DNA of 22,099 nucleotides from CAZHGD01 sp964531735 (GTDB taxonomy: Bacteria; Armatimonadota; UBA10988), in assembly GCA_964531735.1 (NCBI GenBank), contig CAZHGD010000126.1, positions 1 through 22,099 of the forward strand, read 5' to 3'. This document shows, one piece after another, positions 1-9,046 of the stretch. Made by a program: the position numbers and the translations under genes. The first letter of the stretch is position 1, and each line of letters opens with the position of its first letter. The notes beneath the pieces were generated by a model that saw only the letters and a list, made by a program, of their open reading frames with translations, was not told where the DNA came from and ran no database searches.

Positions 1-2
1 CC

Positions 3-2006
3 GATCGCGAGCCCGCGCCGTACCTGGCGTTACTGGGCCAGGCGCGCTCGTGCGCGGCGGCGGCGGCCTGGGACTTCGCCGCCGACCATGAAGACCGCGG
101 CGCGGCGCGGCTGGCGCGGGCCGCCGAACTCTACGTCCGCGCCGCGGACTACGCCCGCCGCGCGCCGGCCCGCGTCATGCCGACCACCCCGGCGGCCGAC
201 CTGCACCCCTACGTGACGTTCTCGGAAGGGGCCAACGCCAGGCTGGCCTGGCTGGGCTTCGACACGGGGCATCTCTGGGTGCCGTGGGGGCACCACTTCG
301 AGCAGCTCGAGACCGAGCGGCAGCGCGGGCAGTGGAACTTCGCCGTTCCGGACCGGATGTTCGCCGAGGCGGCCGCGGCGCCGATGAGGCTCATTCCGCT
401 GCTCGACTTCGCGCCGCCGCGCTGGTGGCAGCAGCAGTTCGAGCCGCAGCGGGACGCGCCGAACGCCCCGCCCGGCTCCACCGGCGATGACCGGCTGGTC
501 TCGCCGGCGCTGCTCGGCCGCGTGCCGCCGCACATGCAGGCGTTTGGCGAGTACATCAAGCAGATCGCCGGGCGCTATGCCAAGGCCGAGATCCTCGCCT
601 GGTCAGTGCGCAACGAGCCGGCCTACTACACACGGGGCGGCCTCAACGGCCCGCTGATGCGCGAGGCGTTCGACCGCTGGGTTCGCGGCCGGTACGCCGA
701 CATCGCCGCACTCAACGCCGTCTGGGGCACCCGCTACACCAGCTTCGAGACGCTCGACCCACCGCGCAAGTGGGACGACAACCAGGCCGCCTGGTACGAC
801 CTGATGACCTTCAAGGCCGAGTGCCTGAACGGTGAACTGAGCTGGGAGGCCGACCTGGCCCAGCAGGCCAGCGGTCTCAAGCGCAGCGGGGCCAAGTTCG
901 TGGCGGCCTGCTCCGGCCCGGGCGCAGCGCGGTCGGGCTTCGGGGTCGATCCCTGGCTGACCGCGGGCGCGCAGCGCGGGGTGGCCTTCTGCGACCTCTA
1001 CCTGGACGACCCGGCCGAAGCCGCCTTGCGCGCGGCGGAGCTGTCCTGGGGCGCCGGTGGGGTGCCGGTCATCTCCTGCGAGACCGGCCCGAATGCGCGC
1101 CCCGCCAGGCGCGAGTTCCGCTACCACTACCTGCCGGACCGCCGGGCGCGCTCCTATCCCTGGATGCTGCTCCAGTATGGCCTGTATGGCACGCACTACT
1201 GGTGCTGGGCCACCGCCGACGAGTACGGCTGCCTCGACTGGGACGGCACGCTGAGCGACTACGGCCTGGAGGCGGCGCTGGCCAACCGCGAGCAGCAGGC
1301 GGCGCGGCCGGCGCTGGCCGGCCTGCTGCCGCGCGTCGATGTGGGGCTGGTCTACCCGCGCGCCAGCTTCCTGCAAGGTGAGCGCTGGGTGGTGACCGCC
1401 TACGAGCGCGCCTACGCCGAACTGACCCGCGCGGGCTACCAGGTCCGGCTGATCGCGCCGTCGGACTTCGACCGCGCCGCGCCGGCGGTCAAGCACCTGG
1501 TGTTGCCGCCCGCGCCGTACGTCGAGGCCAGCCTCGCCACCGGGCTGGCACGCTACGTGGCGGCCGGCGGCACGTTGTTCATGTGTGGCCAGCCGGGCGG
1601 CGCCGACGAGTACGCCCGGCTGCGACCGGGCGGCCTGAGCGGCCTGGGCGGGTCGCGCGTGCAGCGCCTGGACTGGTCGGGCCAACCGGCCACGGGTGCT
1701 GAACTGCTCCCGGCGGCGCTGGCGCGGGCGGGTGCGCCACGGTCGCTCTCAGCGGCACCGGCCGGCGTCTACCAGCGTCTGCTGACCGGCCCGCGCGGCG
1801 AGTGCTACCTGGTGGTCAGCAACCTATCGGGTGCCGAGGCCACGTGGCAGGTTACGCTGCCCGGCGTGACGGGCCCGCGGCGCGCGTACCTGGACCTGCT
1901 GTCCGGCGACCCGGTGGCTGCGAGCGCGTCCGGCGCGACGCCGGTGCTGTCGCTGGCGGTGGAGGCGGACGGCGTGCGGCTGATCCGGGTGGACGCGGAG
2001 GGATAG
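3..2006 (+). CDS. GH42-like beta-galactosidase-type glycoside hydrolase, 5' partial
   Basis: This is probably a retaining exo-glycosidase of the GH42 / clan GH-A type, acting on beta-galactosides or similar. The reading frame is open from the left edge with strongly GC-biased third positions. The first internal ATG (177) has no Shine-Dalgarno sequence, so the true start lies outside the window. A TIM-barrel half contains WSVRNEPAYY, with the putative acid/base Glu at 615-617. VISCETGPN carries the putative nucleophile Glu at 1080-1082. The two are 155 residues apart, similar to known GH42 enzymes. FDRWVRGRYADIAALNAVWGT is a typical GH42 segment. From about 1340 on, VGLVYPRAS and LARYVAAGGTLFMCG resemble the GH42 trimerisation (glutamine-amidotransferase-like) domain, followed by a small beta-rich end. 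Whether it is secreted cannot be judged because the N-terminus is missing. The exact substrate is unknown. Confidence 0.85.
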   Translation, partial: DREPAPYLALLGQARSCAAAAAWDFAADHEDRGAARLARAAELYVRAADYARRAPARVMPTTPAADLHPYVTFSEGANARLAWLGFDTGHLWVPWGHHFEQLETERQRGQWNFAVPDRMFAEAAAAPMRLIPLLDFAPPRWWQQQFEPQRDAPNAPPGSTGDDRLVSPALLGRVPPHMQAFGEYIKQIAGRYAKAEILAWSVRNEPAYYTRGGLNGPLMREAFDRWVRGRYADIAALNAVWGTRYTSFETLDPPRKWDDNQAAWYDLMTFKAECLNGELSWEADLAQQASGLKRSGAKFVAACSGPGAARSGFGVDPWLTAGAQRGVAFCDLYLDDPAEAALRAAELSWGAGGVPVISCETGPNARPARREFRYHYLPDRRARSYPWMLLQYGLYGTHYWCWATADEYGCLDWDGTLSDYGLEAALANREQQAARPALAGLLPRVDVGLVYPRASFLQGERWVVTAYERAYAELTRAGYQVRLIAPSDFDRAAPAVKHLVLPPAPYVEASLATGLARYVAAGGTLFMCGQPGGADEYARLRPGGLSGLGGSRVQRLDWSGQPATGAELLPAALARAGAPRSLSAAPAGVYQRLLTGPRGECYLVVSNLSGAEATWQVTLPGVTGPRRAYLDLLSGDPVAASASGATPVLSLAVEADGVRLIRVDAEG

Positions 2007-2030
2007 AGCCGGCCGTGGACGCGAACAACC

Positions 2031-2051
2031 GGCGCGTTCGGCGAACGCGCC
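2031..2051. terminator. 21-bp perfect palindrome after the GH42-like gene; candidate hairpin terminator
   Basis: The arms GGCGCGTTCG and CGAACGCGCC are exact reverse complements around a single central G. The palindrome lies 25 bp after the stop codon at 2004-2006. No T-tract follows, so a canonical intrinsic terminator is not shown. It could stabilise the 3' end or belong to the repeat cluster beside it. Confidence 0.4.
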
Positions 2052-2097
2052 ATACCCACGGGCAGCCGCGTCCGTGAGTGTGCCCGCTCCAGCTTCC

Positions 2098-2121
2098 CGT
2101 GGGACCGGCGTCTCGCCGGTC
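2098..2121 (+). repeat. REP-like 24-bp palindromic unit, copy 1
   Basis: The unit reads CGTGG followed by a perfect 8-bp stem: GACCGGCG, loop TCT, CGCCGGTC. It is an exact 24-base reverse complement of 2213-2236. An internal hairpin plus an inverted partner is the arrangement seen in REP/BIME elements. I recall similar GTGGGACCGGCGTC-type repeats from planctomycete-like genomes, but have not checked this. Confidence 0.7.
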
Positions 2122-2212
2122 TGGTGGCGCGAGGCAGGCGGCAGGCGGAGCGCGTCCACCATGGGCCGGCCACACGGCCACCCGCCCTGGGGCCGAAGCG
2201 TGCCGGGAGACC

Positions 2213-2236
2213 GACCGGCGAGACGCCGGTCCCACG
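2213..2236 (-). repeat. REP-like 24-bp palindromic unit, copy 2 (inverted)
   Basis: This is an exact inverted copy of 2098-2121, separated from it by 91 bp. The core is GACCGGCG, AGA, CGCCGGTC, followed by CCACG. The pair can fold into one long stem or two short hairpins. Confidence 0.7.
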
Positions 2237-2294
2237 AGCGAAGGCACATGCACACACGACGCGACCTGCGCCGGCCGTGAGGCACGGACCCATA

Positions 2295-2320
2295 GGCCGG
2301 GCCGGCGCGCCGGCCCGGCC
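2295..2320. repeat. 26-bp perfect palindrome
   Basis: The left 13 bases, GGCCGGGCCGGCG, are the exact reverse complement of the right 13, CGCCGGCCCGGCC. An outer GGAC/GTCC pair (2286-2289 and 2321-2324) extends it across a small bulge. It lies about 75 bp before the next gene, so it could be a leader hairpin, an operator-like dyad or part of the repeat cluster. Confidence 0.75.
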
Positions 2321-2387
2321 GTCCGGTACCACGGCCTCCCTGCCCGCGAAGGACTCCCGCTCGCGGCGGCGCAACTTCGCATCAGGT

Positions 2388-2391
2388 GGAG
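2388..2391 (+). promoter_or_regulatory. Ribosome binding site fixing the start at 2398
   Basis: GGAG stands six bases before ATG 2398. The only upstream alternative, a GTG at 2386, would overlap this site and add four residues in front of the hydrophobic leader, so 2398 is preferred. Confidence 0.65.
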
Positions 2392-2397
2392 CACGCC

Positions 2398-5343
2398 ATG
2401 TCGCTCGTCTGTTCGCTCTTGCTGCCCGCGCTGGCTCTCGCCGCGCCGACGTTCGACGCTCAGCCCGACGGCCGCGGGGTGGTGCCCGCCGTCACCGTGG
2501 GCGGTCAGACCTTCGTGGCCGACTTGGCGGTGGCGCTGACCGCGCCGGGCTGGAACGGCACGCGCGGCAGTCAGCGGTCGCTCAAGGCCGCGGACGTGCG
2601 GTCGTCGCGGCAGGGCGACGCCACGGTCTACGAGGCCCGGCTCGACCACGCCACTTGGCGCACTCGGCTGCGACTGACCGTGCGCCCGGTGCCGGATGGG
2701 CTGCGGCTGGAGTACGAGTTGACACCGGAAGTCGACGTGGCGGTGGAGAACCTGCTGCTGATGGGCGGCGTGCCCGTGGCGACCCATGCCGGGGTCACCC
2801 GGCACGTGACCGTGGCCGAGGACGTGCGCACCGGCGTGTTGCCGAAGGAGCTGAACGCGCCGGCCTATGCCTTCCTCGGCGGCCAGGGCTGCGACTGGCT
2901 GGCGCTGGTCGGCACCGACGGCCGGGCGTTGCGGTTGCAGCCCGAAGGGCTGACGCTGGGGATGCAGGATGATCGCAAGTTCGGCAGCAGCGTGTTTGCG
3001 ATCCACGCCGTCTGCGGCGGCGCGCGCACGCTGGTCGCCGGTGAGCCGGTGCGGTTCGCGCTGACGCTGACGGCCACCACCGCCGAGGCCGTCGACCAGG
3101 CGGCTCGAGCCGCGGCGCAGAACACGCTGGCCGGGCTGGCGCTGACCTCGCGTGCGGCGTTGCGCGCCGGCGCGGTGAAGGTCGACCGCGAGCGCGTGGG
3201 CGTGTTCGAGCGCGTCGAGCTCACCGCCGACCTGGACGCCACCTACGACAACCCGTTCGATCCGGACGACATCGACGTCACCGCCGAGGTGACCGGACCG
3301 GCGGGCGCGGTGCAACGCGTGCCGGGGTTCTTCTTCGTGCCGTTCCAGGTCACCGAGCGATCGGGCCGCGAGCGGCTGCGGGTGGCTGGGCCGGCGAGCT
3401 GGCGGGTGCGCTACACGCCGACGGTGGCCGGACGGCACCGCGTGGTGGTGCGGGTCAAGGACCGTAGCGGCACGGCGGCCTGCGCGCCGGTGAGCTTCGA
3501 GGCGACACCGTCCGAGCGGCCGGGGTTCGTGCGGACCAGCGCCGCATCGCCGAGCTACTTCCGCTTCGACTCCGGACGGAGCTACTTCGCCGTGGGCCTG
3601 AACGTCTGCTGGGCCGGCGGCGCCACGCCCATCCGCGACTACACCGACTGGTTCGCGGGTCTGTCCGGCAGCGGCGGCAACTGGGCGCGGCTGTGGCTGG
3701 CCAACAATGAGAAGGGCCTCGAATGGATGCCGCCGCCGACGGCCAAAGCCGGGCGCGGCACCTATCTGGGGCTCGGTCGCTACGCGCTGGACAACTCGTG
3801 GCGGCTGGACCGCATCGTCGAGGTGGCCGAGCAGCGCGGCGTGCAGCTCATGTTCTGCCTGGGCACCTACGGCGAGTTGCTGGCTGAGGCCGGCTACTTC
3901 AACGAAGGCATGTGGGTCAGCAACCCGTACAACCAGGCCAACGGCGGGCCGTGCGCCAAGCCGACCGACTTCTTCACCAACCCGGCCGCGCGCAAGCTGT
4001 ACCAGCGGCGCCTGCGCTACCTGGTGGCGCGCTGGGGGTACAGTCCGAACCTGTTCGCCTGGGAGTTCTGGAACGAGTACACCGCGCCGGCGCCGTGGGT
4101 CAAGGAGATGGCCGCCTGGCTGAAGGCCAACGACCCGAACCGGCACCTGGTCAGCAACACCTACGGCACGCCCGAGGTCTGGCGGCTGCCCGAGGTGGAC
4201 TTCACCATGACCCACCACTACGGCGACACCGGCAATGTGCCCGACTTCAGCGAGCAGTTCGCCGGCAGCGCCCGGGCGCACCGGCAGTTCGGCAAGCCGT
4301 ACCTGGTGGCCGAGTTCGGCATCGACTGGCGCACCTCGGACAGCCGCTATGACCCCAAGGGCACCGCGCGCAACCTGCACAACGGTCTGTGGAGCTGCCT
4401 CATGTCGGGCAGCGCCGGCACCGGCATGTTGTGGTACTGGGACGACTACGTCGGCGGCAAGAAGCTGTGGGGCCAGTTTGCCCCGCTGGCGCGGTTCGCC
4501 GCGGGCCTCGACTTCGCCCGGACGCGGTTCGAGCCGCTGACCGGCGTGCTGGTGCGCGGCCGCGGCGACGAGCCGGAGCGGTTCAGCGACCTCGACATCG
4601 CGCCGGGCGTCGGCTGGGGCCGCGCGCCGGGCGATGTCTACACGCCGCGGCCCGACGGCAAGGTGGAGGGCGGTCCGGTCGCCAGCACCATCGGCAGCCC
4701 CGGTCGGGCCGACCCGAAGGAGCTGGCCAGCAGCCTGACCTTCCACCTGGAGCTGACCCAGCCGGGCAAGTTCATCGCGCGGCTCGGCACGGTCTCCTCG
4801 ATGGCCCACTTGCAGATCCTGCTCGACGGCCAGGTGGTGGCCGACGAGGAGCTGAAGACCGGCCCGATGGGCCAGGGACCGTGGAAGGCGGCGCGCTACC
4901 AGGAGCGCTGGAAGATGTGGCAGTGCGACTACGACAAGCCGTATGAGGTCGCGGTGCCCGCGGGCCGGCACACGGTGGTCTTGAAGAACGTCGCCGGCGA
5001 CTGGCTGATGTTCAGCGGCTACCGCCTGACCGGCTATCGCAGCAGCCGCTACCCCGAGGTGCAGGTCCTCGGCCTGCGCTCCGAGCGGCTGGCGGCGCTC
5101 TGGCTGCGGCACGAGCAGAGCACCTGGAAGACTGACCTGGAGGGACGCCAGCCGCCGGAGCTGCGCTCGTTGAGCGTCACGGTGCCGGGCCTGGCCAACG
5201 GATCCTGGCGCGTCGAATGGTGGGACACCGCCACCGGCCGCGCCACGCGTAGCGAGACGGTCGCCGCGACCGACGGCAAGCTGCTGCTGAGCGTGCCTTC
5301 ACTGCTGCACGACGTGGCGGCCGTGCTGCGCCGCGAGGGCTGA
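2398..5343 (+). CDS. Secreted DUF5060 / GH5-like glycoside hydrolase with C-terminal carbohydrate-binding-like region
   Basis: This 981-residue protein is likely an exported clan GH-A glycosidase acting on a plant- or algal-type polysaccharide. It starts with a hydrophobic leader ending near ALALAAP, although the n-region has no basic residue. A beta-rich segment follows. Around residues 265-375 is a DUF5060-like beta-sandwich (YDNPFDPDDID, VPGFFFVPF, WRVRYTPT). A TIM barrel follows from about 390 to 700. FAWEFWNEY supplies the likely acid/base Glu560, PYLVAEFGIDW the likely nucleophile Glu639, and WYWDDYVGG follows at the end of the barrel. The remaining residues include LQILLDGQVV and the VPAGRHTVVLKN style of a carbohydrate-binding beta-sandwich. 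The next gene starts 13 bp later, so the two are probably co-transcribed. Substrate is not assignable from sequence alone. Confidence 0.87.
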   Translation: MSLVCSLLLPALALAAPTFDAQPDGRGVVPAVTVGGQTFVADLAVALTAPGWNGTRGSQRSLKAADVRSSRQGDATVYEARLDHATWRTRLRLTVRPVPDGLRLEYELTPEVDVAVENLLLMGGVPVATHAGVTRHVTVAEDVRTGVLPKELNAPAYAFLGGQGCDWLALVGTDGRALRLQPEGLTLGMQDDRKFGSSVFAIHAVCGGARTLVAGEPVRFALTLTATTAEAVDQAARAAAQNTLAGLALTSRAALRAGAVKVDRERVGVFERVELTADLDATYDNPFDPDDIDVTAEVTGPAGAVQRVPGFFFVPFQVTERSGRERLRVAGPASWRVRYTPTVAGRHRVVVRVKDRSGTAACAPVSFEATPSERPGFVRTSAASPSYFRFDSGRSYFAVGLNVCWAGGATPIRDYTDWFAGLSGSGGNWARLWLANNEKGLEWMPPPTAKAGRGTYLGLGRYALDNSWRLDRIVEVAEQRGVQLMFCLGTYGELLAEAGYFNEGMWVSNPYNQANGGPCAKPTDFFTNPAARKLYQRRLRYLVARWGYSPNLFAWEFWNEYTAPAPWVKEMAAWLKANDPNRHLVSNTYGTPEVWRLPEVDFTMTHHYGDTGNVPDFSEQFAGSARAHRQFGKPYLVAEFGIDWRTSDSRYDPKGTARNLHNGLWSCLMSGSAGTGMLWYWDDYVGGKKLWGQFAPLARFAAGLDFARTRFEPLTGVLVRGRGDEPERFSDLDIAPGVGWGRAPGDVYTPRPDGKVEGGPVASTIGSPGRADPKELASSLTFHLELTQPGKFIARLGTVSSMAHLQILLDGQVVADEELKTGPMGQGPWKAARYQERWKMWQCDYDKPYEVAVPAGRHTVVLKNVAGDWLMFSGYRLTGYRSSRYPEVQVLGLRSERLAALWLRHEQSTWKTDLEGRQPPELRSLSVTVPGLANGSWRVEWWDTATGRATRSETVAATDGKLLLSVPSLLHDVAAVLRREG

Positions 5344-5356
5344 GAGGAGCGGGTCG

Positions 5357-8300
5357 ATGGGTCTCTTGAGCGCAACGGTGGCGGTGGCTGCCGGGCTGGT
5401 GGCCGCGGTGGTGCCGGTGGACGACTTCGCCGGTGGCCTGCCGCCGGCCTGGTCGTCGACCGTTCGCGGCGCGGAAGCGCTGACCATCGTGCCAGCCGAC
5501 GGCGGTCGGGCGCTACGGGCGCGGTGGGCGTTCACCAGCGCCGACGGGGGCGACCGGATCTTCATCACCCGCGCGTTCAAGCCACCGCTGCCGCGGCGCG
5601 CCGTGACCGGCGTGCGGTTCCGTTACCTCTGGGACGGTGCGGCGCCGCCGCTGTCGGCCGAGCGCGGCTTCGTGGTGCGCTTGCGCACCAGCCCCACGGC
5701 GTTTGCCGACTATCCGGTGCCCGTGCCCGCCGGCGGCTGGCCCGTCGGCCGCTGGGTCGAGGTGACGTTGGCGACCAACGTGTTCGACGGCCGTCTGCGC
5801 AACGTCTACCGGCATCTCGCCGAGACCGAGCTGATCGAGCTGACCTTCCGCCTGGGCGCCCAGCCGGGCCAGACGGCGCAAGGCCACCTCCACCTGGCCG
5901 ACATCACGCTGGACGTCAACGACCAGGCGGTCGACCGGCCGTATGCGCCTCAACCGAGTGCCCGCCCGCCGCACGCCGGCTTGCGAGTGCTCGACCTGAG
6001 TCACGGCGGCGACGGGTTCTACCGCATCGCCGCGGCGGCCCGCCGTCTCGACCCGCGGGCCGAGGTGATCGGCTCGCCGTTCCGCGGGCTGCACTTCCCG
6101 CTCTGGCGCTTCCCGCGCACGCGGGCCGAACTGCTTGGGTACGATGTCGTCTTCGTGGGCGATGTGGATCCTTGGGTGTTCACCGCCGAGCAGGTGCAGT
6201 GGCTGGCCGACGCAGTCCACAGCGGCGTCGGCCTGCTGGTCGGCAGCGGGCCGAACAGCTTCGGCGGCGCCGAGCGGCATCCGCCGGCCTGGCTGGCGTT
6301 GCTGCCGGTGGCCTACACCGTCGGCGCCAAGCCCGTCGCCGGCGGCGCGGTGCCCGCGGCCGCGGCGGCGCACGAACTGACCGCCGGCCTCGACGCGGCC
6401 CGACTGGGTCGCGTGGGGCAGGTGGCGGACCTGCGCGCGGGCGAAGGCGGGCAGACGCTGCTGACGGTCGGCGCGCGACCGCTGCTGGTGGCCGGGCAGC
6501 GTGGTGCCGGGCGGGTGGTGGTGCTGAACACCTGGGCGCAACCGGCGCCGCTCGATGACGGCGCGTTCCTCAACGGTCCGCTGTGGGAGCCGTTCGCCGC
6601 GCGGCTGCTGGCCTGGCTGGCTCAGCGGCCCTTGCCGGCGCTGCGGGCGCCGGTGCCGGCGCCCGCCGAGTGGTCGGCCGACGCGCAGTGGCTCTATGGC
6701 AAGCAGTGCTTCGCGCCCGGCTCGCCGTTCGGTGTGGTGGTGCAGCCGAAGGCACCGGCCGGCGCGAATGCGCGCCCGGCTCGCGTGATGGCGGTAATGC
6801 GCGCCGAGGGTGCCGAGGTGTGGCGGGCGGAGCAGCCGCTGGCCGACAGCGTGACACTGCCGGGCACGCTGCCCGAGTTGGCCGCTGGGCCGGTTGAGGT
6901 GACCGTGCAGCTCGACGGCCGGACAGCGGCGGTGCTGTCCGGCCAGATTGTCGATCGGCTACGGCGTCGCGACTTCTACCCGCTGATCACCATGCTGCCG
7001 ACTGGTGGTGGCGGGCACCTGCTGCGGCCCGAGGACGTGGAGGCCTGGGTCGACGAGGTGGGCGCGCACGGGTTCAACACGGTGGCCGTGGGCGGTCTGG
7101 GCGCCAACACGACCGGCGCGCCGGGCACGGTGCTGCGCGGCCGGGCCGAGGCGCGTGCCGCGGCGGCGGGCCTGGCCTCCATTCTGGAGTACACCAACTT
7201 CGGCACGCATCCCGGCGAGCGGCCGTTTGCCGTCAGTCCGTTCGACCCGGCGGCGGCCGCCGCGCGCGCGAAGAAGCTCGCGGCCGGGCTGGAGCAGGCC
7301 CGCTACGTGCCGCGGCTGCTCAGCGTGAAGTACCGCGACGAGCCGACGGCGCACCCGGCGCACCTGGCCGACGCAACCACGCGCGCCGCGTTGTCGCGGC
7401 TGCTCGGACCACTGCCGGCCGAGACGCCGACGGCGCAGTCACCGGTGGCCGACCGCTACCGGTTCGGCCGTGCGCTCGGTGAGGTGGTGGCCGAGGACAT
7501 TCGCCAGGCCAAGGCCCACAAGGACGCCTCCGGCGCGCCGTGGGACCTGGTGGTCACGTTCATGCACACCAGCTACGGCGGTTGCCGACCGCCGGCTTCG
7601 CTCGACGACGCCTGGCGCTGGGCGGCGCCGGCCGACCGGTTCGACTTCGACGTCTACCCGTACTTCTATCCGACCTCGCAGCGGCTGCGGTTCGTGCAAG
7701 CCGACTGGGGGCTGGCGGCCAGCCGCGTGATCAGCCGCGCGGCGAGCAAGCCGTGGGGCTTCTATGTGGAGTTGGACGACCGCAACTGGCCGTACCAGCA
7801 GAATCCGGCCGAAGCCAGTGCCGAGTGCGCCTTCACCGCGGTGGCCGCCGGCGCCGACTACCTCAACTCGTTCATCCTGACCGCCTTCGGCACCGGCACC
7901 GGTGGCCGGCCGGAGCGGTGGGCCAAGACCGGTGAAGCCATGCGCGCGATCCGGCGCCTTGGGCCGCTGCTCTGCCGCAGCCGGCGCGTCGCGGCGCGCG
8001 TGGGCGTGCTCTGGCCCGAGACGCAGGCGCTGGTCAACCGCGGTTACGAGCCGCCGATCTACACGCGGGCGCTGCTGGCCCAAGCCCTGGGCGACTGCGA
8101 TGTGGTCCATGAGGACCTGCTGACCAAAGGCGCGCTGGAGCCGCTCGACGCGCTGGTCATCACCGGCGTGCAGCACTTGCGGCGCGACGTGTTCGAGCGC
8201 CTGCTCGCCTGGGTGGCGGCGGGCGGCTTCCTGGCCGTCGACCCGTTGCCCGTGGCCGACGAGCAGGGCCGCGAACTGGTCTGGCCGGCCGAGTTCAGCG

Positions 8301-9046
8301 AGAACCGCAACCTGCCGCAGTATGGCCAGGGACGCCTCTGGCGCTGTGGCATCGACCTGGAGGAGCGCCTGCGCCACGATGTGGAGGCGGACGACGGCGA
8401 CTGGTCCGACAGCATCGGCAAGCTGCACGGGCAGTTCAGCCCGCTGCTGCGGCCGGCGCGCGGGGTCACCGCGCGGGTGACGGCGAACGCGGCGCAGAGC
8501 AGCGTCGGCATCCGGACCGCTGGCCGTGGCGCGATGGTCGTGGTGGTCAACCACGCCGCCGAGCCGCGGGAGGTGGTGGTGGAGACCAGCAACTGGCCGT
8601 TCCGGCCCGTCTGGGTAACCGATCTGCTGACCAACGAGGCGCTGCCCGGGCCGGCCGCCGACGGCACGCTGGTCCTGCGGCGCACGCTACCGGCCCGTTC
8701 GGGGTGGTTCGTCGGCGTCTACGCCGGCCGGCCCACAGCGGCCAAACTCGAAGTGCAGACGCCGAGGGTCAAGCGCGGTGAGCGGCTGCGCTACCGCGTG
8801 GCGCTGACCGACGGTGCCGGCCAGCTGGTGCCGGCGGCGTTCCTGGTCGACCTGACGGTGACCGGCCCGAACGGCCGCGCGCAGGCCCGCCTGGGCGGCG
8901 CCCGCGCCACCGACGACGGCCGCTGCGAGGTGGACGAGGTGATGCCGCTGAACGTGCCGCTGGGCCGCTGGCAGATCGAGGCCAGCGCGCCGCAGGCGGG
9001 CCTGAGCGCCCGCAGCACGTTCGACGTGGGCGCCGCCGAGCGCTGA
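5357..9046 (+). CDS. Secreted multidomain GH42-like protein with two amidotransferase-fold regions
   Basis: This is a 1229-residue protein. A GAGGAG site lies seven bases before the ATG, 13 bp after the previous stop. The hydrophobic leader ends near residues 17-22. Approximate order: N-terminal beta-sandwich (VDDFAGGLPPAW, 20-190); an amidotransferase/ThuA-like Rossmann region (210-425; VVFVGDVDPW, GVGLLVGSGPNSFGGAE); linker beta region; a TIM-barrel-like domain (538-850) with SVKYRDEP (Glu662) and GFYVELDD (Glu805) as candidate catalytic residues; a second Rossmann region like the GH42 trimerisation domain (878-985; VGVLWPETQALVNRGY, DALVITG); a beta domain; and a C-terminal Ig/MG2-like domain (1125-1225; KRGERLRYRV, VTGPNG). 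I infer a carbohydrate-active role from these folds and from the operon partner. Specificity and catalytic activity are unproven. Confidence 0.8.
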   Translation: MGLLSATVAVAAGLVAAVVPVDDFAGGLPPAWSSTVRGAEALTIVPADGGRALRARWAFTSADGGDRIFITRAFKPPLPRRAVTGVRFRYLWDGAAPPLSAERGFVVRLRTSPTAFADYPVPVPAGGWPVGRWVEVTLATNVFDGRLRNVYRHLAETELIELTFRLGAQPGQTAQGHLHLADITLDVNDQAVDRPYAPQPSARPPHAGLRVLDLSHGGDGFYRIAAAARRLDPRAEVIGSPFRGLHFPLWRFPRTRAELLGYDVVFVGDVDPWVFTAEQVQWLADAVHSGVGLLVGSGPNSFGGAERHPPAWLALLPVAYTVGAKPVAGGAVPAAAAAHELTAGLDAARLGRVGQVADLRAGEGGQTLLTVGARPLLVAGQRGAGRVVVLNTWAQPAPLDDGAFLNGPLWEPFAARLLAWLAQRPLPALRAPVPAPAEWSADAQWLYGKQCFAPGSPFGVVVQPKAPAGANARPARVMAVMRAEGAEVWRAEQPLADSVTLPGTLPELAAGPVEVTVQLDGRTAAVLSGQIVDRLRRRDFYPLITMLPTGGGGHLLRPEDVEAWVDEVGAHGFNTVAVGGLGANTTGAPGTVLRGRAEARAAAAGLASILEYTNFGTHPGERPFAVSPFDPAAAAARAKKLAAGLEQARYVPRLLSVKYRDEPTAHPAHLADATTRAALSRLLGPLPAETPTAQSPVADRYRFGRALGEVVAEDIRQAKAHKDASGAPWDLVVTFMHTSYGGCRPPASLDDAWRWAAPADRFDFDVYPYFYPTSQRLRFVQADWGLAASRVISRAASKPWGFYVELDDRNWPYQQNPAEASAECAFTAVAAGADYLNSFILTAFGTGTGGRPERWAKTGEAMRAIRRLGPLLCRSRRVAARVGVLWPETQALVNRGYEPPIYTRALLAQALGDCDVVHEDLLTKGALEPLDALVITGVQHLRRDVFERLLAWVAAGGFLAVDPLPVADEQGRELVWPAEFSENRNLPQYGQGRLWRCGIDLEERLRHDVEADDGDWSDSIGKLHGQFSPLLRPARGVTARVTANAAQSSVGIRTAGRGAMVVVVNHAAEPREVVVETSNWPFRPVWVTDLLTNEALPGPAADGTLVLRRTLPARSGWFVGVYAGRPTAAKLEVQTPRVKRGERLRYRVALTDGAGQLVPAAFLVDLTVTGPNGRAQARLGGARATDDGRCEVDEVMPLNVPLGRWQIEASAPQAGLSARSTFDVGAAER

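Larger units (their letters stand above)
2007..2397. other. 391-bp palindrome-rich intergenic region
   Basis: No credible gene is present. The stretch holds a 21-bp palindrome (2031-2051), an 8-bp inverted pair (2055-2062 with 2096-2103), two inverted copies of a 24-bp palindromic unit (2098-2121 and 2213-2236) and a 26-bp perfect palindrome (2295-2320). Open frames crossing it give low-complexity Arg/Pro/Gly peptides and are chance products of GC-rich DNA. A promoter for the downstream operon is expected in the last 80 bases, but I see no convincing -35/-10 pair. Confidence 0.8.

Noticed and set aside
1805..2374. Possible small minus-strand gene in the palindrome-rich gap
   Set aside because: The translation consists of repeat shadows (GTGVSPV style) and Arg-rich low complexity, has no ribosome binding site, and overlaps the end of the GH42-like gene.
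1852..5112. Minus-strand open frame of 1086 codons across the GH5-like gene
   Set aside because: It lies antisense to a gene with clear domains and catalytic motifs. Its translation is Arg/Gln/His/Pro-rich with no recognisable domain, as expected from the complement of GC3-rich codons.
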